Shown: positions 47,301 to 56,527 of the stretch, piece after piece
Position numbering within the stretch: position 1 is the stretch's first letter
How the letters are laid out: every line of letters begins with the position of its first letter
Assembly (NCBI GenBank): GCA_017622875.1
Contig: JAGAQG010000005.1
Location: 1 to 56,527 of the forward strand
Direction of reading: 5' to 3'
Length of the DNA: 56,527 nucleotides
DNA from: Lachnospiraceae bacterium
GTDB lineage: Bacteria > Bacillota > Clostridia > Lachnospirales > Lachnospiraceae
The notes under the pieces: model-generated
The model's input: the letters and a program-made list of their open reading frames with translations, nothing else
What the model was told of the DNA's origin: nothing
Databases searched by the model: none
Position numbers and translations under genes: made by a program

Positions 47301-47810
47301 ATGAGACATGATAGAATCGACGCAAGCCAGTTAGAATTAACTGAAAAAGTCGTTACAATTAAACGTGTAACTAAAGTTGTTAAAGGTGGTCGTAACTTCC
47401 GTTTCACAGCTTTAGTAGTAGTAGGTGACCGTAACGGACATGTAGGCGCAGGCCTTGGTAAAGCAGCTGAAATTCCAGAAGCTATCCGTAAAGGTAAAGA
47501 AGATGCTATGAAGAACCTTATTTCAGTAGCATTAGATGAAAATAATAGTATTCCACATGATTATGTAGGAAACTTCGGTAGTGCATCCGTATTACTGAAG
47601 AAAGCACCAAAAGGTACTGGTGTTATCGCTGGTGGTCCAGCGCGTGCTGTTATCGAATTAGCAGGTATCAAGAACATCGGTACAAAATCTTTAGGTTCTA
47701 ACAACAAACAGAACGTAGTACTTGCTACAATCGATGGATTAAAACACATCAAAACTCCAGAAGAAGTAGCTAAGAAACGTGGTAAATCTGTAGAAGAAGT
47801 ACTGGCTTAA
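47301..47810 (+). CDS. rpsE: Ribosomal protein S5
   Basis: S5 supports mRNA entry and decoding accuracy. The 169-residue chain has [20 protein letters not shown] and the loop [29 protein letters not shown] precedes the ATG. Confidence 0.97.
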   Translation: MRHDRIDASQLELTEKVVTIKRVTKVVKGGRNFRFTALVVVGDRNGHVGAGLGKAAEIPEAIRKGKEDAMKNLISVALDENNSIPHDYVGNFGSASVLLKKAPKGTGVIAGGPARAVIELAGIKNIGTKSLGSNNKQNVVLATIDGLKHIKTPEEVAKKRGKSVEEVLA

Positions 47811-47824
47811 GGAGGAGAACGAAA

Positions 47825-48004
47825 ATGGCAGAATTAAAAATTACATTAGTAAAATCCCCAATTGGCGCTGTACCAAAACAGAAAGCAACTGTTGAAGCTT
47901 TAGGATTAAAGAAACTTCATCAGACAGTTGTAAAACCAGATAACGAAGCTGTAAGAGGCATGATCTGGCACGTTAAACATTTAGTAAAAGTAGAAGAAGC
48001 TTAA
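47825..48004 (+). CDS. rpmD: Ribosomal protein L30
   Basis: A 59-residue frame between rpsE and rplO begins [20 protein letters not shown] and contains [20 protein letters not shown], the L30 signature. GGAGGAG lies upstream of the ATG. Its position rpsE-rpmD-rplO is canonical. Confidence 0.96.
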   Translation: MAELKITLVKSPIGAVPKQKATVEALGLKKLHQTVVKPDNEAVRGMIWHVKHLVKVEEA

Positions 48005-48028
48005 ATTATCAGTTAAGGAGGTGCCACA

Positions 48029-48469
48029 ATGAACTTATCAAATTTACATTACGCTGAAGGCTCTAAGCAGAGCGACAACTTCAGAAGAGGTCGTGGACAC
48101 GGTTCAGGAAATGGTAAGACAGCTGGTAAAGGTCATAAAGGTCAGAAAGCTCGTTCTGGAGCACCAAGACCAGGCTTTGAAGGTGGTCAGATGCCATTAT
48201 ACAGAAGACTTCCAAAGAGAGGTTTCACAAACAGAAACTCTAAAGAAATCGTTGCTATCAACTTAAGCGCACTGGAAGTATTCGAAAATGATGCAGTTGT
48301 ATCTGTTGAAACATTAATCGCACAGGGTATCGTTAAGAACCCAAGAGATGGTGTTAAGATTTTAGGAAACGGTACACTCACAAAGAAACTCACTGTTCAG
48401 GCTAACGCATTTAGTGCAAGCGCTGTTGAAAAAATCGAAGCACTGGGTGGAAAAGCCGAGGTGATCTAA
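48029..48469 (+). CDS. rplO: Ribosomal protein L15
   Basis: L15 is a late 50S assembly protein. The 146-residue chain has the glycine-rich [20 protein letters not shown] and [27 protein letters not shown] precedes the ATG. Its TAA stop shares one base with the secY ATG. Confidence 0.97.
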   Translation: MNLSNLHYAEGSKQSDNFRRGRGHGSGNGKTAGKGHKGQKARSGAPRPGFEGGQMPLYRRLPKRGFTNRNSKEIVAINLSALEVFENDAVVSVETLIAQGIVKNPRDGVKILGNGTLTKKLTVQANAFSASAVEKIEALGGKAEVI

Positions 48470-49785
48470 TGTTTAAAACATTAATTAACGCATTTAAGAT
48501 TGAGGATATCAGAAAGAAACTTATCTATACATTCATGATGCTGATTGTTCTCAGAATAGGTTCCCAGCTCCCGGTTCCGGGAGTTAACCGGGACTATTTT
48601 GCAGCATGGTTTGCAGCACAGAATAATGGAGCGTTTAACTTTTTTGACGCGTTTACTGGTGGTTCTTTCTCCAGCATGTCTTTATTTGCACTGGGGGTTA
48701 ACCCGTACATTACATCTTCCATCATTGTGCAGCTTTTAACTATTGCAATTCCTGCTTTAGAAGAAATGCAGAAAGATGGAGAAGATGGTAAAGAGAAGCT
48801 CCAGAAAATTACACGCTACTTAACAATTGTGCTTGCACTCATTGAAGCAGTTGCAATGACAATCGGTTTTGGAAGAAAAGGTTTATTAGCAGAAGTAAGC
48901 TTTATCAACGGCTTGGGCGTTGTTGCAGCGTTGGTTGCAGGAAGCTGCTTCGTTATGTGGATCGGTGAAAGAATTACAGATAAAGGTATCGGAAACGGTA
49001 TTTCCATCGTGCTTTTGATCAACATCGTTTCACGTATGCCGGATGATTTTGCATCTTTATATCAGCAGTTCATGCAGGGTCAATCTGTAGCGAAAGCTGT
49101 GGTTGCTGCAATCATCATTCTCGCTGTTGTTCTTTTAACAATTGTTCTTGTAATCTTCTTACAGGACGGTGTTAGAAAGATCCCAGTACAGTATGCAAAG
49201 AAAATGCAGGGACGTAAAATGGTTGGTGGCCAGTCCACTCATATTCCATTAAAAGTTAACACAGCAGGTGTTATCCCGGTTATCTTTGCTTCATCCTTAC
49301 TGAGCTTCCCTAGCATTATTATGATGCTCTTAGGAAAATCAGCAGGTGATGGTATCGGAGGACATATCCTGAACGCATTATCTCAGTCAAACTGGTGTAG
49401 TCCAAGTAAACCTTGGTATACAGTCGGTTTACTGGTATATATTTTATTAGTAGTATTCTTTGCTTACTTCTATACATCAATTACATTTAATCCGTTAGAA
49501 GTTGCAAACAATATGAAACGTCAGGGTGGATTTGTTCCAGGTATCAGACCAGGAAAACCAACTTCTGATTACCTCGCAAAGATTTTAAATTACATTATCT
49601 TTATCGGAGCAATCGGATTAATTATCGTAGCTGTGATTCCAATCTTCTTTAACGGAGTATTTGGAGCAAGCGTATCCTTTGGTGGAACATCTCTGATCAT
49701 CGTTGTTGGTGTTGTTCTTGAAACACTTAAACAGATGGAAGCACAGATGGTTAACCGTCATTATAAAGGATTCTTAAACGACTAA
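48469..49785 (+). CDS. secY: Protein translocase subunit SecY
   Basis: SecY forms the protein-conducting channel of the plasma membrane. The 438-residue chain has ten membrane segments, with LRIGSQLPVPGVNRDYFAAW at the first and the ribosome-binding loop with PVQYAKKMQGRKMVGGQSTH. Translation is coupled to rplO by a one-base overlap; a weak ribosome site GCCGAGGTG lies inside rplO. Confidence 0.97.
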   Translation: MFKTLINAFKIEDIRKKLIYTFMMLIVLRIGSQLPVPGVNRDYFAAWFAAQNNGAFNFFDAFTGGSFSSMSLFALGVNPYITSSIIVQLLTIAIPALEEMQKDGEDGKEKLQKITRYLTIVLALIEAVAMTIGFGRKGLLAEVSFINGLGVVAALVAGSCFVMWIGERITDKGIGNGISIVLLINIVSRMPDDFASLYQQFMQGQSVAKAVVAAIIILAVVLLTIVLVIFLQDGVRKIPVQYAKKMQGRKMVGGQSTHIPLKVNTAGVIPVIFASSLLSFPSIIMMLLGKSAGDGIGGHILNALSQSNWCSPSKPWYTVGLLVYILLVVFFAYFYTSITFNPLEVANNMKRQGGFVPGIRPGKPTSDYLAKILNYIIFIGAIGLIIVAVIPIFFNGVFGASVSFGGTSLIIVVGVVLETLKQMEAQMVNRHYKGFLND

Positions 49786-49797
49786 TTATTAGTTTGA

Positions 49798-50550
<753 letters not shown>

Positions 50551-50552
50551 TT

Positions 50553-51308
50553 ATGTCTGTAACGATTAAATCTGCAAGAGAGATCGAACTGATGAGAGAA
50601 GCCGGAAGACTGTTGGCGGAGGTTCATGAAGAACTGGCCAAGTTTGTGAAACCGGGAATCTCAACAAAAGACATTGATAAATATGGTGAAAAATTAATCC
50701 GAGACAGAGGATGTATTCCGAACTTCTTAAATTATAATGGATATCCGGCATCTATCTGTGTATCTGTGAATGATGAAGTCGTTCATGGAATTCCAAACAA
50801 ACACAGAATTTTACAGGATGGCGATATCGTCAGCCTGGATGCAGGCCTGATCTACAAAGGCTATCATTCTGATGCTGCAAGAACACACGCAGTAGGAACC
50901 ATCAGCAAAGAGGCACAGCAGTTAATTGACGTTACACGCCAGAGCTTCTTTGAAGGCATTAAATATGCCAAAGCCGGTAATCGCTTACATGACATTTCCA
51001 ATGCAATTGCAGCCTATGCAGAAAGCTTTGGATATGGCGTGGTAAGAGACTTGGTAGGTCATGGAATCGGAACAGCACTTCATGAAGATCCACAGATTCC
51101 AAACTTTAAGCAGCTGCGCAGAGGAATCAAATTAGTACCTGGAATGACATTAGCCATTGAGCCGATGATCAATGAAGGAACATGGGAAGTATGCTGGCTG
51201 GATGATGACTGGACAGTCGTCAGTGAAGATGGTTCTTTATCAGCACATTATGAAAATACAGTACTCATTACGGACGGTGAGCCAGAAATCCTCACTCTTT
51301 TAAAATAA
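50553..51308 (+). CDS. map: Methionine aminopeptidase type I
   Basis: Map removes the initiator methionine with a two-metal site. The 251-residue chain has metal ligands in VSLDAGLIYKGYHSDAART, GHGIGTALHEDPQIPN, AIEPMINEG and SAHYENTVLIT. No N-terminal zinc finger is present. It starts two bases after adk stops; the ribosome site TTAGGAG lies inside adk. Confidence 0.96.
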   Translation: MSVTIKSAREIELMREAGRLLAEVHEELAKFVKPGISTKDIDKYGEKLIRDRGCIPNFLNYNGYPASICVSVNDEVVHGIPNKHRILQDGDIVSLDAGLIYKGYHSDAARTHAVGTISKEAQQLIDVTRQSFFEGIKYAKAGNRLHDISNAIAAYAESFGYGVVRDLVGHGIGTALHEDPQIPNFKQLRRGIKLVPGMTLAIEPMINEGTWEVCWLDDDWTVVSEDGSLSAHYENTVLITDGEPEILTLLK

Positions 51309-51321
51309 TTCGGAGGGAATT

Positions 51322-51591
51322 ATGGAGTTAAGAAAAGGGATGATGGCAATTTCCAAAGCCGGTCATGACAAAGACAGTTGGTACGTTGTACTGAAAGTAG
51401 AAGGAAATGCTGCATTTCTGGTAAATGGAATGAATCGTACAATCGAGAATCCTAAAAGAAAGAAACTAAAGCATCTTCAGCCGGTAAATGAAGTACCTGA
51501 GAATTTACAGGAAAAGCTTCAAAACAGCAGGGAATGGACCAACGAAGAGATTAAAAGAGCATTGAAACTAAGCCAAACAGGATTAATTTAG
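51322..51591 (+). CDS. KOW-domain RNA-binding protein (L14e-like)
   Basis: This 89-residue basic protein begins MELRKGMMAISKAGHDKDSW and continues with a KOW-type beta fold, as in small Clostridia proteins related to archaeal L14e and found between map and infA. It probably binds RNA or the ribosome; the exact role is unknown. GGAGG precedes the ATG, and infA starts 12 bases after its stop. Confidence 0.85.
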   Translation: MELRKGMMAISKAGHDKDSWYVVLKVEGNAAFLVNGMNRTIENPKRKKLKHLQPVNEVPENLQEKLQNSREWTNEEIKRALKLSQTGLI

Positions 51592-51603
51592 GAGGATTTA
51601 TAA

Positions 51604-51822
51604 ATGTCAAAGGCAGACGTTATTGAAATTGAAGGAACAGTCGTTGAAAAATTACCGAATGCGAACTTCAAAGTAGAACTTGAAAACGGACATATCGTAT
51701 TAGCTCACATTAGCGGAAAGCTTCGTATGAACTTTATCCGTATCTTGCCAGGAGATAAGGTAACATTAGAGCTTTCTCCATATGATTTATCAAAGGGACG
51801 TATCATTTGGAGAGATAAATAA
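51604..51822 (+). CDS. infA: Translation initiation factor IF-1
   Basis: IF-1 blocks the A site during initiation. The 72-residue OB-fold protein begins [20 protein letters not shown] and has [25 protein letters not shown] precedes the ATG. A strong hairpin terminator follows, so some transcripts end here. Confidence 0.97.
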   Translation: MSKADVIEIEGTVVEKLPNANFKVELENGHIVLAHISGKLRMNFIRILPGDKVTLELSPYDLSKGRIIWRDK

Positions 51823-51895
51823 GTTTTTCCAGCTTATTTGTATAAAATGCAGACGAAACAGTTGGAAAAAACTTCATTTTTGTAATAAAAAATAC

Positions 51896-51924
51896 TTGCA
51901 AATAGGTCATGCGTATGGTACTAT
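51896..51924 (+). promoter_or_regulatory. Promoter of the rpmJ-rpsM-rpoA-rplQ segment
   Basis: TTGCAA (51896-51901) and TACTAT (51919-51924) are separated by 17 bases, and a TGG before the -10 makes it an extended -10. The -10 lies inside the hairpin of the infA terminator. Transcription would start near 51931, giving an rpmJ leader of about 110 bases. Confidence 0.55.
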
Positions 51925-51943
51925 ACTATACGCATGATTTTTT
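51908..51943 (+). terminator. Terminator after infA
   Basis: A 13-bp stem (51908-51920 with 51924-51936, one G-T pair) has a CTA loop and is followed by A and six T residues. It overlaps the -10 of the next promoter. Confidence 0.8.
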
Positions 51944-52041
51944 AATATTCGTGCACTGTGCTTAGAGTGCGTAAAAATGCAGACAGTATAGTGATACGAA
52001 AATACATGTAAAAGCATAGTCAAAGGGAAGGAGGATCACCC

Positions 52042-52155
52042 ATGAAGGTTAGATCATCAGTAAAACCTATTTGCGAAAAATGCAAAATCATCAAAAGAAA
52101 AGGTAGTATCAGAGTTATCTGTGAAAATCCTAAACACAAACAGAGACAGGGTTAA
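52042..52155 (+). CDS. rpmJ: Ribosomal protein L36
   Basis: The 37-residue protein [20 protein letters not shown] and onward ends HKQRQG. Zinc ligands Cys11, Cys14, Cys27 and His32 mark the zinc form. AAGGAGGATCACCC precedes the ATG, resembling the anti-anti-Shine-Dalgarno end of 16S rRNA in an extended match. Confidence 0.96.
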   Translation: MKVRSSVKPICEKCKIIKRKGSIRVICENPKHKQRQG

Positions 52156-52285
52156 TAATCGTTAATCTTGTGGTTTATTTTTTAGTGCGGCTGCAGGGAC
52201 AGTACGTCATTTCAAATTATTAGACTGTTTCTGTTTACTATAAAAAAACACATGTAAGATTATTCAAGGATGATATTGCTTAAAA

Positions 52286-52369
52286 CCCGGAAGAGATGGG
52301 CTGCCAGCGCAGTCAGTACGGGAAAGAGTGGGCAGGTACCCACTTGGGCGGAACTCGCAAATACCGCCT
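52286..52369 (+). ncRNA. Folded leader upstream of rpsM, candidate alpha-operon control element
   Basis: The 254-base gap between rpmJ and rpsM has an AT-rich first half with nothing convincing, then three consecutive stems. CCCG/CGGG (52286-52289/52319-52322) encloses GGCTGC/GCAGTC (52299-52304/52309-52314). AGTGGG/CCCACT (52327-52332/52339-52344) has a CAGGTA loop. GGCGG/CCGCC (52347-52351/52364-52368) has a 12-base loop. No T-run follows, and the rpsM ribosome site is about 30 bases on. S4, encoded downstream, represses this operon in E. coli, but homology to that leader cannot be claimed from inspection. Confidence 0.6.
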
Positions 52370-52409
52370 CATTTAGGAAAATACGAAGAAGAAAATGGAG
52401 GAATAATCA

Positions 52410-52778
52410 ATGGCTCGTATTTCTGGTGTAGACTTACCAAGAGAAAAACGTGTAGAAATCGGTTTAACTTATATCTACGGTATCGGTAGAACAAGCTCAA
52501 ACAAGATTCTTGCACAGGCAGGAGTTAATCCTGACACACGTGTCAGAGACTTAACAGACGAAGAAGTAAAGGCAATCGCTGCAGTAATCGATGAAACAAT
52601 GCTTGTAGAAGGTGATTTAAGACGTGAAACAGCATTAAACATCAAGAGACTTCAGGAAATCGGATGCTACAGAGGTATCCGTCATCGTAAAGGACTTCCA
52701 GTTCGTGGTCAGAAAACAAAGACTAACGCTAGAACTAGAAAAGGTCCTAAGAGAACAGTAGCAAACAAGAAGAAATAA
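52410..52778 (+). CDS. rpsM: Ribosomal protein S13
   Basis: S13 contacts P-site tRNA and the 50S subunit. The 122-residue chain begins [20 protein letters not shown] and has [27 protein letters not shown] precedes the ATG. Confidence 0.97.
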   Translation: MARISGVDLPREKRVEIGLTYIYGIGRTSSNKILAQAGVNPDTRVRDLTDEEVKAIAAVIDETMLVEGDLRRETALNIKRLQEIGCYRGIRHRKGLPVRGQKTKTNARTRKGPKRTVANKKK

Positions 52779-52833
52779 GGTTTAACAGCACAAGGTGCTG
52801 TTTATTAATGAAGAAAGTAGGTTAGTTTAGAAA

Positions 52834-53226
52834 ATGGCTAAAGTTACAAAAAAAGTGACAAAAAAGCGCGTTAAGAAAAACGTTGAACGCGGACAGGCAC
52901 ACATTCAATCATCTTTTAACAATACAATCGTTACATTAACAGATGCTGAAGGTAATGCATTATCTTGGGCAAGTGCCGGTGGTCTTGGTTTTAGAGGTTC
53001 AAGAAAATCTACTCCATATGCAGCTCAGATGGCAGCTGAAACAGCTACAAAAGCAGCATTAGTACATGGACTTAAGACAGTAGACGTATTCGTAAAAGGA
53101 CCAGGTTCAGGACGTGAAGCAGCAATCCGTGCTCTTTCAGCATGCGGTTTAGATGTAACAAGTATCACAGACGTTACTCCAGTTCCACACAATGGATGTC
53201 GTCCACCAAAACGTCGTAGAGTCTAA
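52834..53226 (+). CDS. rpsK: Ribosomal protein S11
   Basis: S11 lies on the 30S platform. The 130-residue chain has [20 protein letters not shown] and ends [18 protein letters not shown]. The ribosome site is weak (AAGTAGG at 52815-52821), unusual for this operon. Confidence 0.97.
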   Translation: MAKVTKKVTKKRVKKNVERGQAHIQSSFNNTIVTLTDAEGNALSWASAGGLGFRGSRKSTPYAAQMAAETATKAALVHGLKTVDVFVKGPGSGREAAIRALSACGLDVTSITDVTPVPHNGCRPPKRRRV

Positions 53227-53243
53227 TTAGGAGGTTTATTAAT

Positions 53244-53837
53244 ATGGCAGTAAATAGAGTACCTGTTCTTAAAAGATGTAGATCTCTTGGTTTAGATCCT
53301 ATCTATTTAGGAATTGATAAAAAATCTAACAGAGAATTAAAAAGAGCAAACAAGAAGATGTCTGAATACGGTCTTCAGTTAAGAGAAAAACAGAAAGCTA
53401 AATTCATTTATGGTGTTCTTGAAAAACCTTTCAGAAACTACTATGAAAAAGCAGACAGAATGAAAGGCATGACAGGTGAAAACCTTATGACAATGCTTGA
53501 ATCTCGTCTTGACAACGTAGTATTCCGTGCAGGTTTTGCTCGTACAAGAAAAGAAGCTAGACAGATCGTTGACCACAAACACGTTTTAGTAAACGGAAAA
53601 CAGGTTAACATCCCATCTTACCTTGTAAAAGCAGGCGATGTAATCGAAATCAAAGAAAAATGCAAAGGCGCTCAGAGATACAAAGATATCCTCGATGTAA
53701 CAGCTGGAAGATTAGTTCCAGAATGGATGGATTCTGATCAGGAAGCTTTAAAAGCAACTGTAAAAGAACTTCCTACAAGAGATATGATCGATGTACCAGT
53801 TGACGAAATGCTTATCGTCGAATTATACTCTAAATAA
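53244..53837 (+). CDS. rpsD: Ribosomal protein S4
   Basis: S4 starts 30S assembly. The 197-residue chain has the S4 RNA-binding domain with SRLDNVVFRAGFARTRKEAR. Only one N-terminal Cys (Cys12) is present, so it is the zinc-free form. It may autoregulate the operon through the rpsM leader. AGGAGG precedes the ATG. Confidence 0.97.
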   Translation: MAVNRVPVLKRCRSLGLDPIYLGIDKKSNRELKRANKKMSEYGLQLREKQKAKFIYGVLEKPFRNYYEKADRMKGMTGENLMTMLESRLDNVVFRAGFARTRKEARQIVDHKHVLVNGKQVNIPSYLVKAGDVIEIKEKCKGAQRYKDILDVTAGRLVPEWMDSDQEALKATVKELPTRDMIDVPVDEMLIVELYSK

Positions 53838-53888
53838 TAGGGTAGCGGCATAAATGATAAATCTATTCAAAAAAGGAGGAGCTTTGTA

Positions 53889-54848
53889 GTGTTCGATTTT
53901 AACAAACCAAATATTGAAATCGCTGAACTCTCAGAAGATAAAAGATATGGAAAATTCGTTGTAGAACCTTTAGAAAGAGGCTATGGCACAACACTTGGTA
54001 ACTCTCTTAGAAGAATTATGCTTTCTTCTTTACCAGGAGCAGCAGTTAGCCAGGTTAAAATCGAAGGTGTTCTGCATGAATTCAGCTCCATCCCAGGTGT
54101 TAAGGAAGATGTTACAGAAATCATCATGAACATCAAGAGCTTAGCAATCAAGAACACAAGCGAAACAAATGAGCCAAAAACAGCTTATATTGAATTCGAA
54201 GGTGAAGGCGTTGTTACAGCTGCTGATATCCAGGTTGATTCTGATATCGAAATTATGAATCCTGATTTAGTTATCGCTCACTTAAACGGTGGTGCTGATA
54301 GCAAATTATATATGGAACTTACTATCACAAAAGGCAGAGGATATGTAAGTGCTGATAAAAACAAAAACGATGAGCTTCCAATCGGAGTGATTGCAATCGA
54401 CTCTATCTATACACCAGTAGAACGTGTAAATTTAACCGTTCAGAACACTCGTGTTGGACAGATTACAGATTATGACAAATTAACTCTGGATGTTCATACA
54501 AATGGTACACTTGATCCGGACGAAGCGGTAAGCCTTGCTGCAAAGGTATTAAGTGCACACTTAAGTCTGTTCATCGACCTTTCTGAAAATGCAAAAACAG
54601 CTGAAGTTATGGTTGAACATGACGACAATGAAAAAGAAAAAGTATTAGAAATGAACATTGATGAGCTTGAACTCTCAGTTCGTTCTTATAACTGTCTGAA
54701 ACGTGCAGGTATCAACACTGTTGAAGAATTATGCAACAGAACACCTGAAGACATGATGAAAGTTCGTAACCTCGGACGTAAGTCTTTAGAAGAAGTGCTT
54801 GCAAAATTAAAAGAACTTGGCCTGGAATTAAATCCAAGCGAAGAGTAA
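53889..54848 (+). CDS. rpoA: RNA polymerase alpha subunit
   Basis: Alpha nucleates RNA polymerase assembly and contacts activators. The 319-residue chain has the N-terminal assembly domain ([20 protein letters not shown]) and the C-terminal DNA-binding domain ([19 protein letters not shown], then [12 protein letters not shown]). It uses a GTG start seven bases after AAAGGAGGAGC; no nearby ATG fits. Confidence 0.97.
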   Translation: MFDFNKPNIEIAELSEDKRYGKFVVEPLERGYGTTLGNSLRRIMLSSLPGAAVSQVKIEGVLHEFSSIPGVKEDVTEIIMNIKSLAIKNTSETNEPKTAYIEFEGEGVVTAADIQVDSDIEIMNPDLVIAHLNGGADSKLYMELTITKGRGYVSADKNKNDELPIGVIAIDSIYTPVERVNLTVQNTRVGQITDYDKLTLDVHTNGTLDPDEAVSLAAKVLSAHLSLFIDLSENAKTAEVMVEHDDNEKEKVLEMNIDELELSVRSYNCLKRAGINTVEELCNRTPEDMMKVRNLGRKSLEEVLAKLKELGLELNPSEE

Positions 54849-54926
54849 TTAGTTGACATGCCAGACCCTCATACGATAAGACCGAAGAAGCACGTATGCT
54901 GGGCGCAACAATGGAGGATATGAAAA

Positions 54927-55451
54927 ATGGCAAAATACAGAAAACTTAGCAGAACATCCAGCCAGAGAAAGGCTTTACTTAGAAATCAGGTAACAGCTTT
55001 ATTAAACAATGGCAAAATCGTAACAACAGAAGCAAAAGCGAAAGAAGTTCGTAAAATTGCTGAAGGTTTAATCGCGCTGGCAGTAAAAGAAAAAGATAAC
55101 TATGAAACAGTAACAGTTACAGCAAAAGTTGCTCGCAAAGATGCTAACGGCAAGAGAGTAAAAGAAGTTGTAGATGGCAAAAAAGTTACTGTATATGATG
55201 AAGTAGAAAAGACAATCAAAAAAGATATGCCTTCAAGACTTCATGCAAGACGTCAGATGTTAAAGGTTCTTATGCCTGTAACAGCTGCAGCTGACAAAAA
55301 ACGCGATAAGAAAGAAATCGACATGGTTGCTAAATTATTCGATGAAATCGCACCAAAATACGAAGGACGTAACGGTGGTTACACAAGAATGGTAAAAATC
55401 GGTCTTCGTAAAGGTGATGCAGCTATGGAAGTTCTTCTTGAGCTCGTATAA
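54927..55451 (+). CDS. rplQ: Ribosomal protein L17, long form
   Basis: L17 lies near the tunnel exit. The 174-residue chain is about 45-60 residues longer than usual. The core parts KYRKLSRTSSQRKALLRNQV and ARRQMLKVL, then LFDEIAPKYEGRNGGYTRMV, are normal. An insertion at about 57-102, rich in Lys and Val, separates them. Last gene of the alpha segment, followed by a strong terminator. Confidence 0.95.
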   Translation: MAKYRKLSRTSSQRKALLRNQVTALLNNGKIVTTEAKAKEVRKIAEGLIALAVKEKDNYETVTVTAKVARKDANGKRVKEVVDGKKVTVYDEVEKTIKKDMPSRLHARRQMLKVLMPVTAAADKKRDKKEIDMVAKLFDEIAPKYEGRNGGYTRMVKIGLRKGDAAMEVLLELV

Positions 55452-55463
55452 GATTAGCTATTG

Positions 55464-55497
55464 AAAGCGGTCGGTAGAAATACCGGCCGCTTTTTTT
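55464..55497 (+). terminator. Terminator of the ribosomal operon
   Basis: A 13-bp stem (55464-55476 with 55481-55493, one G-T pair) capped by a GAAA tetraloop is followed by a run of seven T residues that begins in the stem. It ends the run from rpsJ to rplQ. The 256 bases after it hold no clear gene. Confidence 0.93.
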
Positions 55498-55753
55498 CGT
55501 GGTGCATCCAGTAAAGCTATATGCATGTCAAAAAAATTTAGAATAAATTTATATTTTGGGAGATAATATAAATTGAAGCAGAATATTTTGTTTATATTGA
55601 ATAAAAAAAGTGTCGATTTTTTGGGAGAAATAGTTAAAAACCACATTGAAAAGAAGAAAAAATTGTGAAAAATATGAAAATATTTCGCTTGTTTGGTGGT
55701 AAAGAATAGGTTAAGATTGCTTTATGATTAAATTAAGAAGGGGGATTTTTTCC

Positions 55754-56527
55754 ATGAAGGGAAGAAGAACATGGGCGGTTTTACTTGTTATCGCAATTCT
55801 TGCAGTAAGCTGTTTTACAGGCTGCGGAAGTGCTACAGATGGCAAGAGAATCATCCGTATCGGACACAACCAGTCTACTAGCCACCCAAGCCACTTAGGG
55901 TTAGTAGCATTCCAGGAATTCATTAACGAAAAACTGGGTGACAAATACGTGGTAGAAGTATATCCAAGTGAATTACTTGGATCCCAGACTGAAATGGTTC
56001 AGTTAACACAGACAGGTGCGATTGACTTCGTTATTGCATCTAATGCAATCCTTGAAACATTCAGCTCTAACTATGGTATTTTCAACTTACCATATTTATT
56101 CTCCAGTGCAGAAGCTTATCATGCTGCTATGGAAGATTCCAGTCTTACTGATCCAATCTTTTTAGCAACAGAAGATGCCGGCTTTATCGCAGTTACATGG
56201 CTTGATGCTGGTACACGTAACTTCTACACAGTTGACAAACCAATCAACTCTCCATCTGACTTAAAGGGTCTGAAGATCCGTGTACAGCAGTCTCCTACAA
56301 ACATTAAAATGATGGATCTTTTAGGCGGTTCTGCAACTCCTATGGGATTTGGTGAAGTTTATACAGCTCTTCAGTCAAATATCATCGATGGTGCTGAAAA
56401 CAACGAAATGGCTCTGACAGATAATGGTCACGGTGACGTATGTAAATACTACTCCTACGATATGCACCAGATGGTACCGGATATTCTCCTTGGAAACTAT
56501 GCATTCCTTGAAGGCTTATCAGAAGAA
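55754..56527 (+). CDS. TRAP transporter substrate-binding lipoprotein, DctP type (partial)
   Basis: The frame runs to the right edge (258 residues, no stop). It has a signal peptide MKGRRTWAVLLVIAILAVSC with a lipobox FTGC at Cys24, then the DctP fold: IRIGHNQSTSHPSHLG, ELLGSQTEMVQLTQTGAIDF and DLKGLKIRVQQSPTNIKMMD. The arginine in KIRVQQ usually binds a carboxylate, so dicarboxylates or sugar acids are likely substrates. AGAAGGGGGA precedes the ATG. The QM membrane genes presumably lie beyond the window. Confidence 0.93.
   Translation, partial: MKGRRTWAVLLVIAILAVSCFTGCGSATDGKRIIRIGHNQSTSHPSHLGLVAFQEFINEKLGDKYVVEVYPSELLGSQTEMVQLTQTGAIDFVIASNAILETFSSNYGIFNLPYLFSSAEAYHAAMEDSSLTDPIFLATEDAGFIAVTWLDAGTRNFYTVDKPINSPSDLKGLKIRVQQSPTNIKMMDLLGGSATPMGFGEVYTALQSNIIDGAENNEMALTDNGHGDVCKYYSYDMHQMVPDILLGNYAFLEGLSEE

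Noticed and set aside
54852-54877. TTGACA before rplQ as an internal promoter
   Set aside because: No acceptable -10 lies 16-18 bases downstream; only GATAAG is found.

Overview
The window is a stretch of chromosome from a low-GC Firmicute, most likely a gut Lachnospiraceae member close to Blautia or Dorea. The evidence is the canonical S10-spc-alpha ribosomal order with adk-map-KOW-infA-rpmJ inserted, strong GGAGG ribosome binding sites, sigma-A promoters, zinc forms of S14, L36 and adenylate kinase, and family calls such as DegV, DUF1576, DUF4317 and a lysozyme-type sigV-rsiV pair. I see no insertion sequence, prophage, CRISPR array, tRNA or rRNA.

Left part (1-13050): the tail of an unidentified gene, an XRE regulator, glyA on the minus strand, a DegV lipid-binding protein, an NhaC antiporter, and an AraC regulator divergent from an MFS permease. 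One long co-directional unit follows (about 7450-13048): azlC-azlD, a Na+/Ca2+ exchanger, a glycosyltransferase fused to a MarR-like winged helix, then deoC-udp-tdk for deoxyribonucleoside salvage. A decayed C-terminus of a second CaCA exchanger lies between glyA and degV.

Middle part (13060-38650): a lone carB; a sulfur assimilation unit metY-lysR-cysK; a histidine phosphatase, Dabb and DUF2812 unit; an alanine/sodium symporter with DUF1576 and a small unknown protein; a HAD nucleotidase overlapping a DUF4317 gene; then MATE, pepT, proC-proB-proA and an ABC-F ATPase in one direction. Facing this are rsiV-sigV and an rRNA-methyltransferase-like gene. A PutP sodium/proline symporter follows, so proline uptake and synthesis lie close together.

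Right part (38798-55497): a sigma-A promoter and a leader of about 240 nt with two folded domains, then rpsJ through secY, adk, map, a KOW protein, infA, rpmJ, rpsM, rpsK, rpsD, rpoA and rplQ, ending in a strong terminator. Secondary structure also occurs upstream of rpsM, between rpsJ and rplC, between rpsH and rplF, and before adk. The window ends inside a TRAP transporter substrate-binding lipoprotein gene.

The items most worth a second look are the GT2-MarR fusion, the folded leaders of rpsJ and rpsM, the exchanger remnant, the palindrome at the degV transcription start, and the repeated overlap of a terminator with the next gene's promoter.
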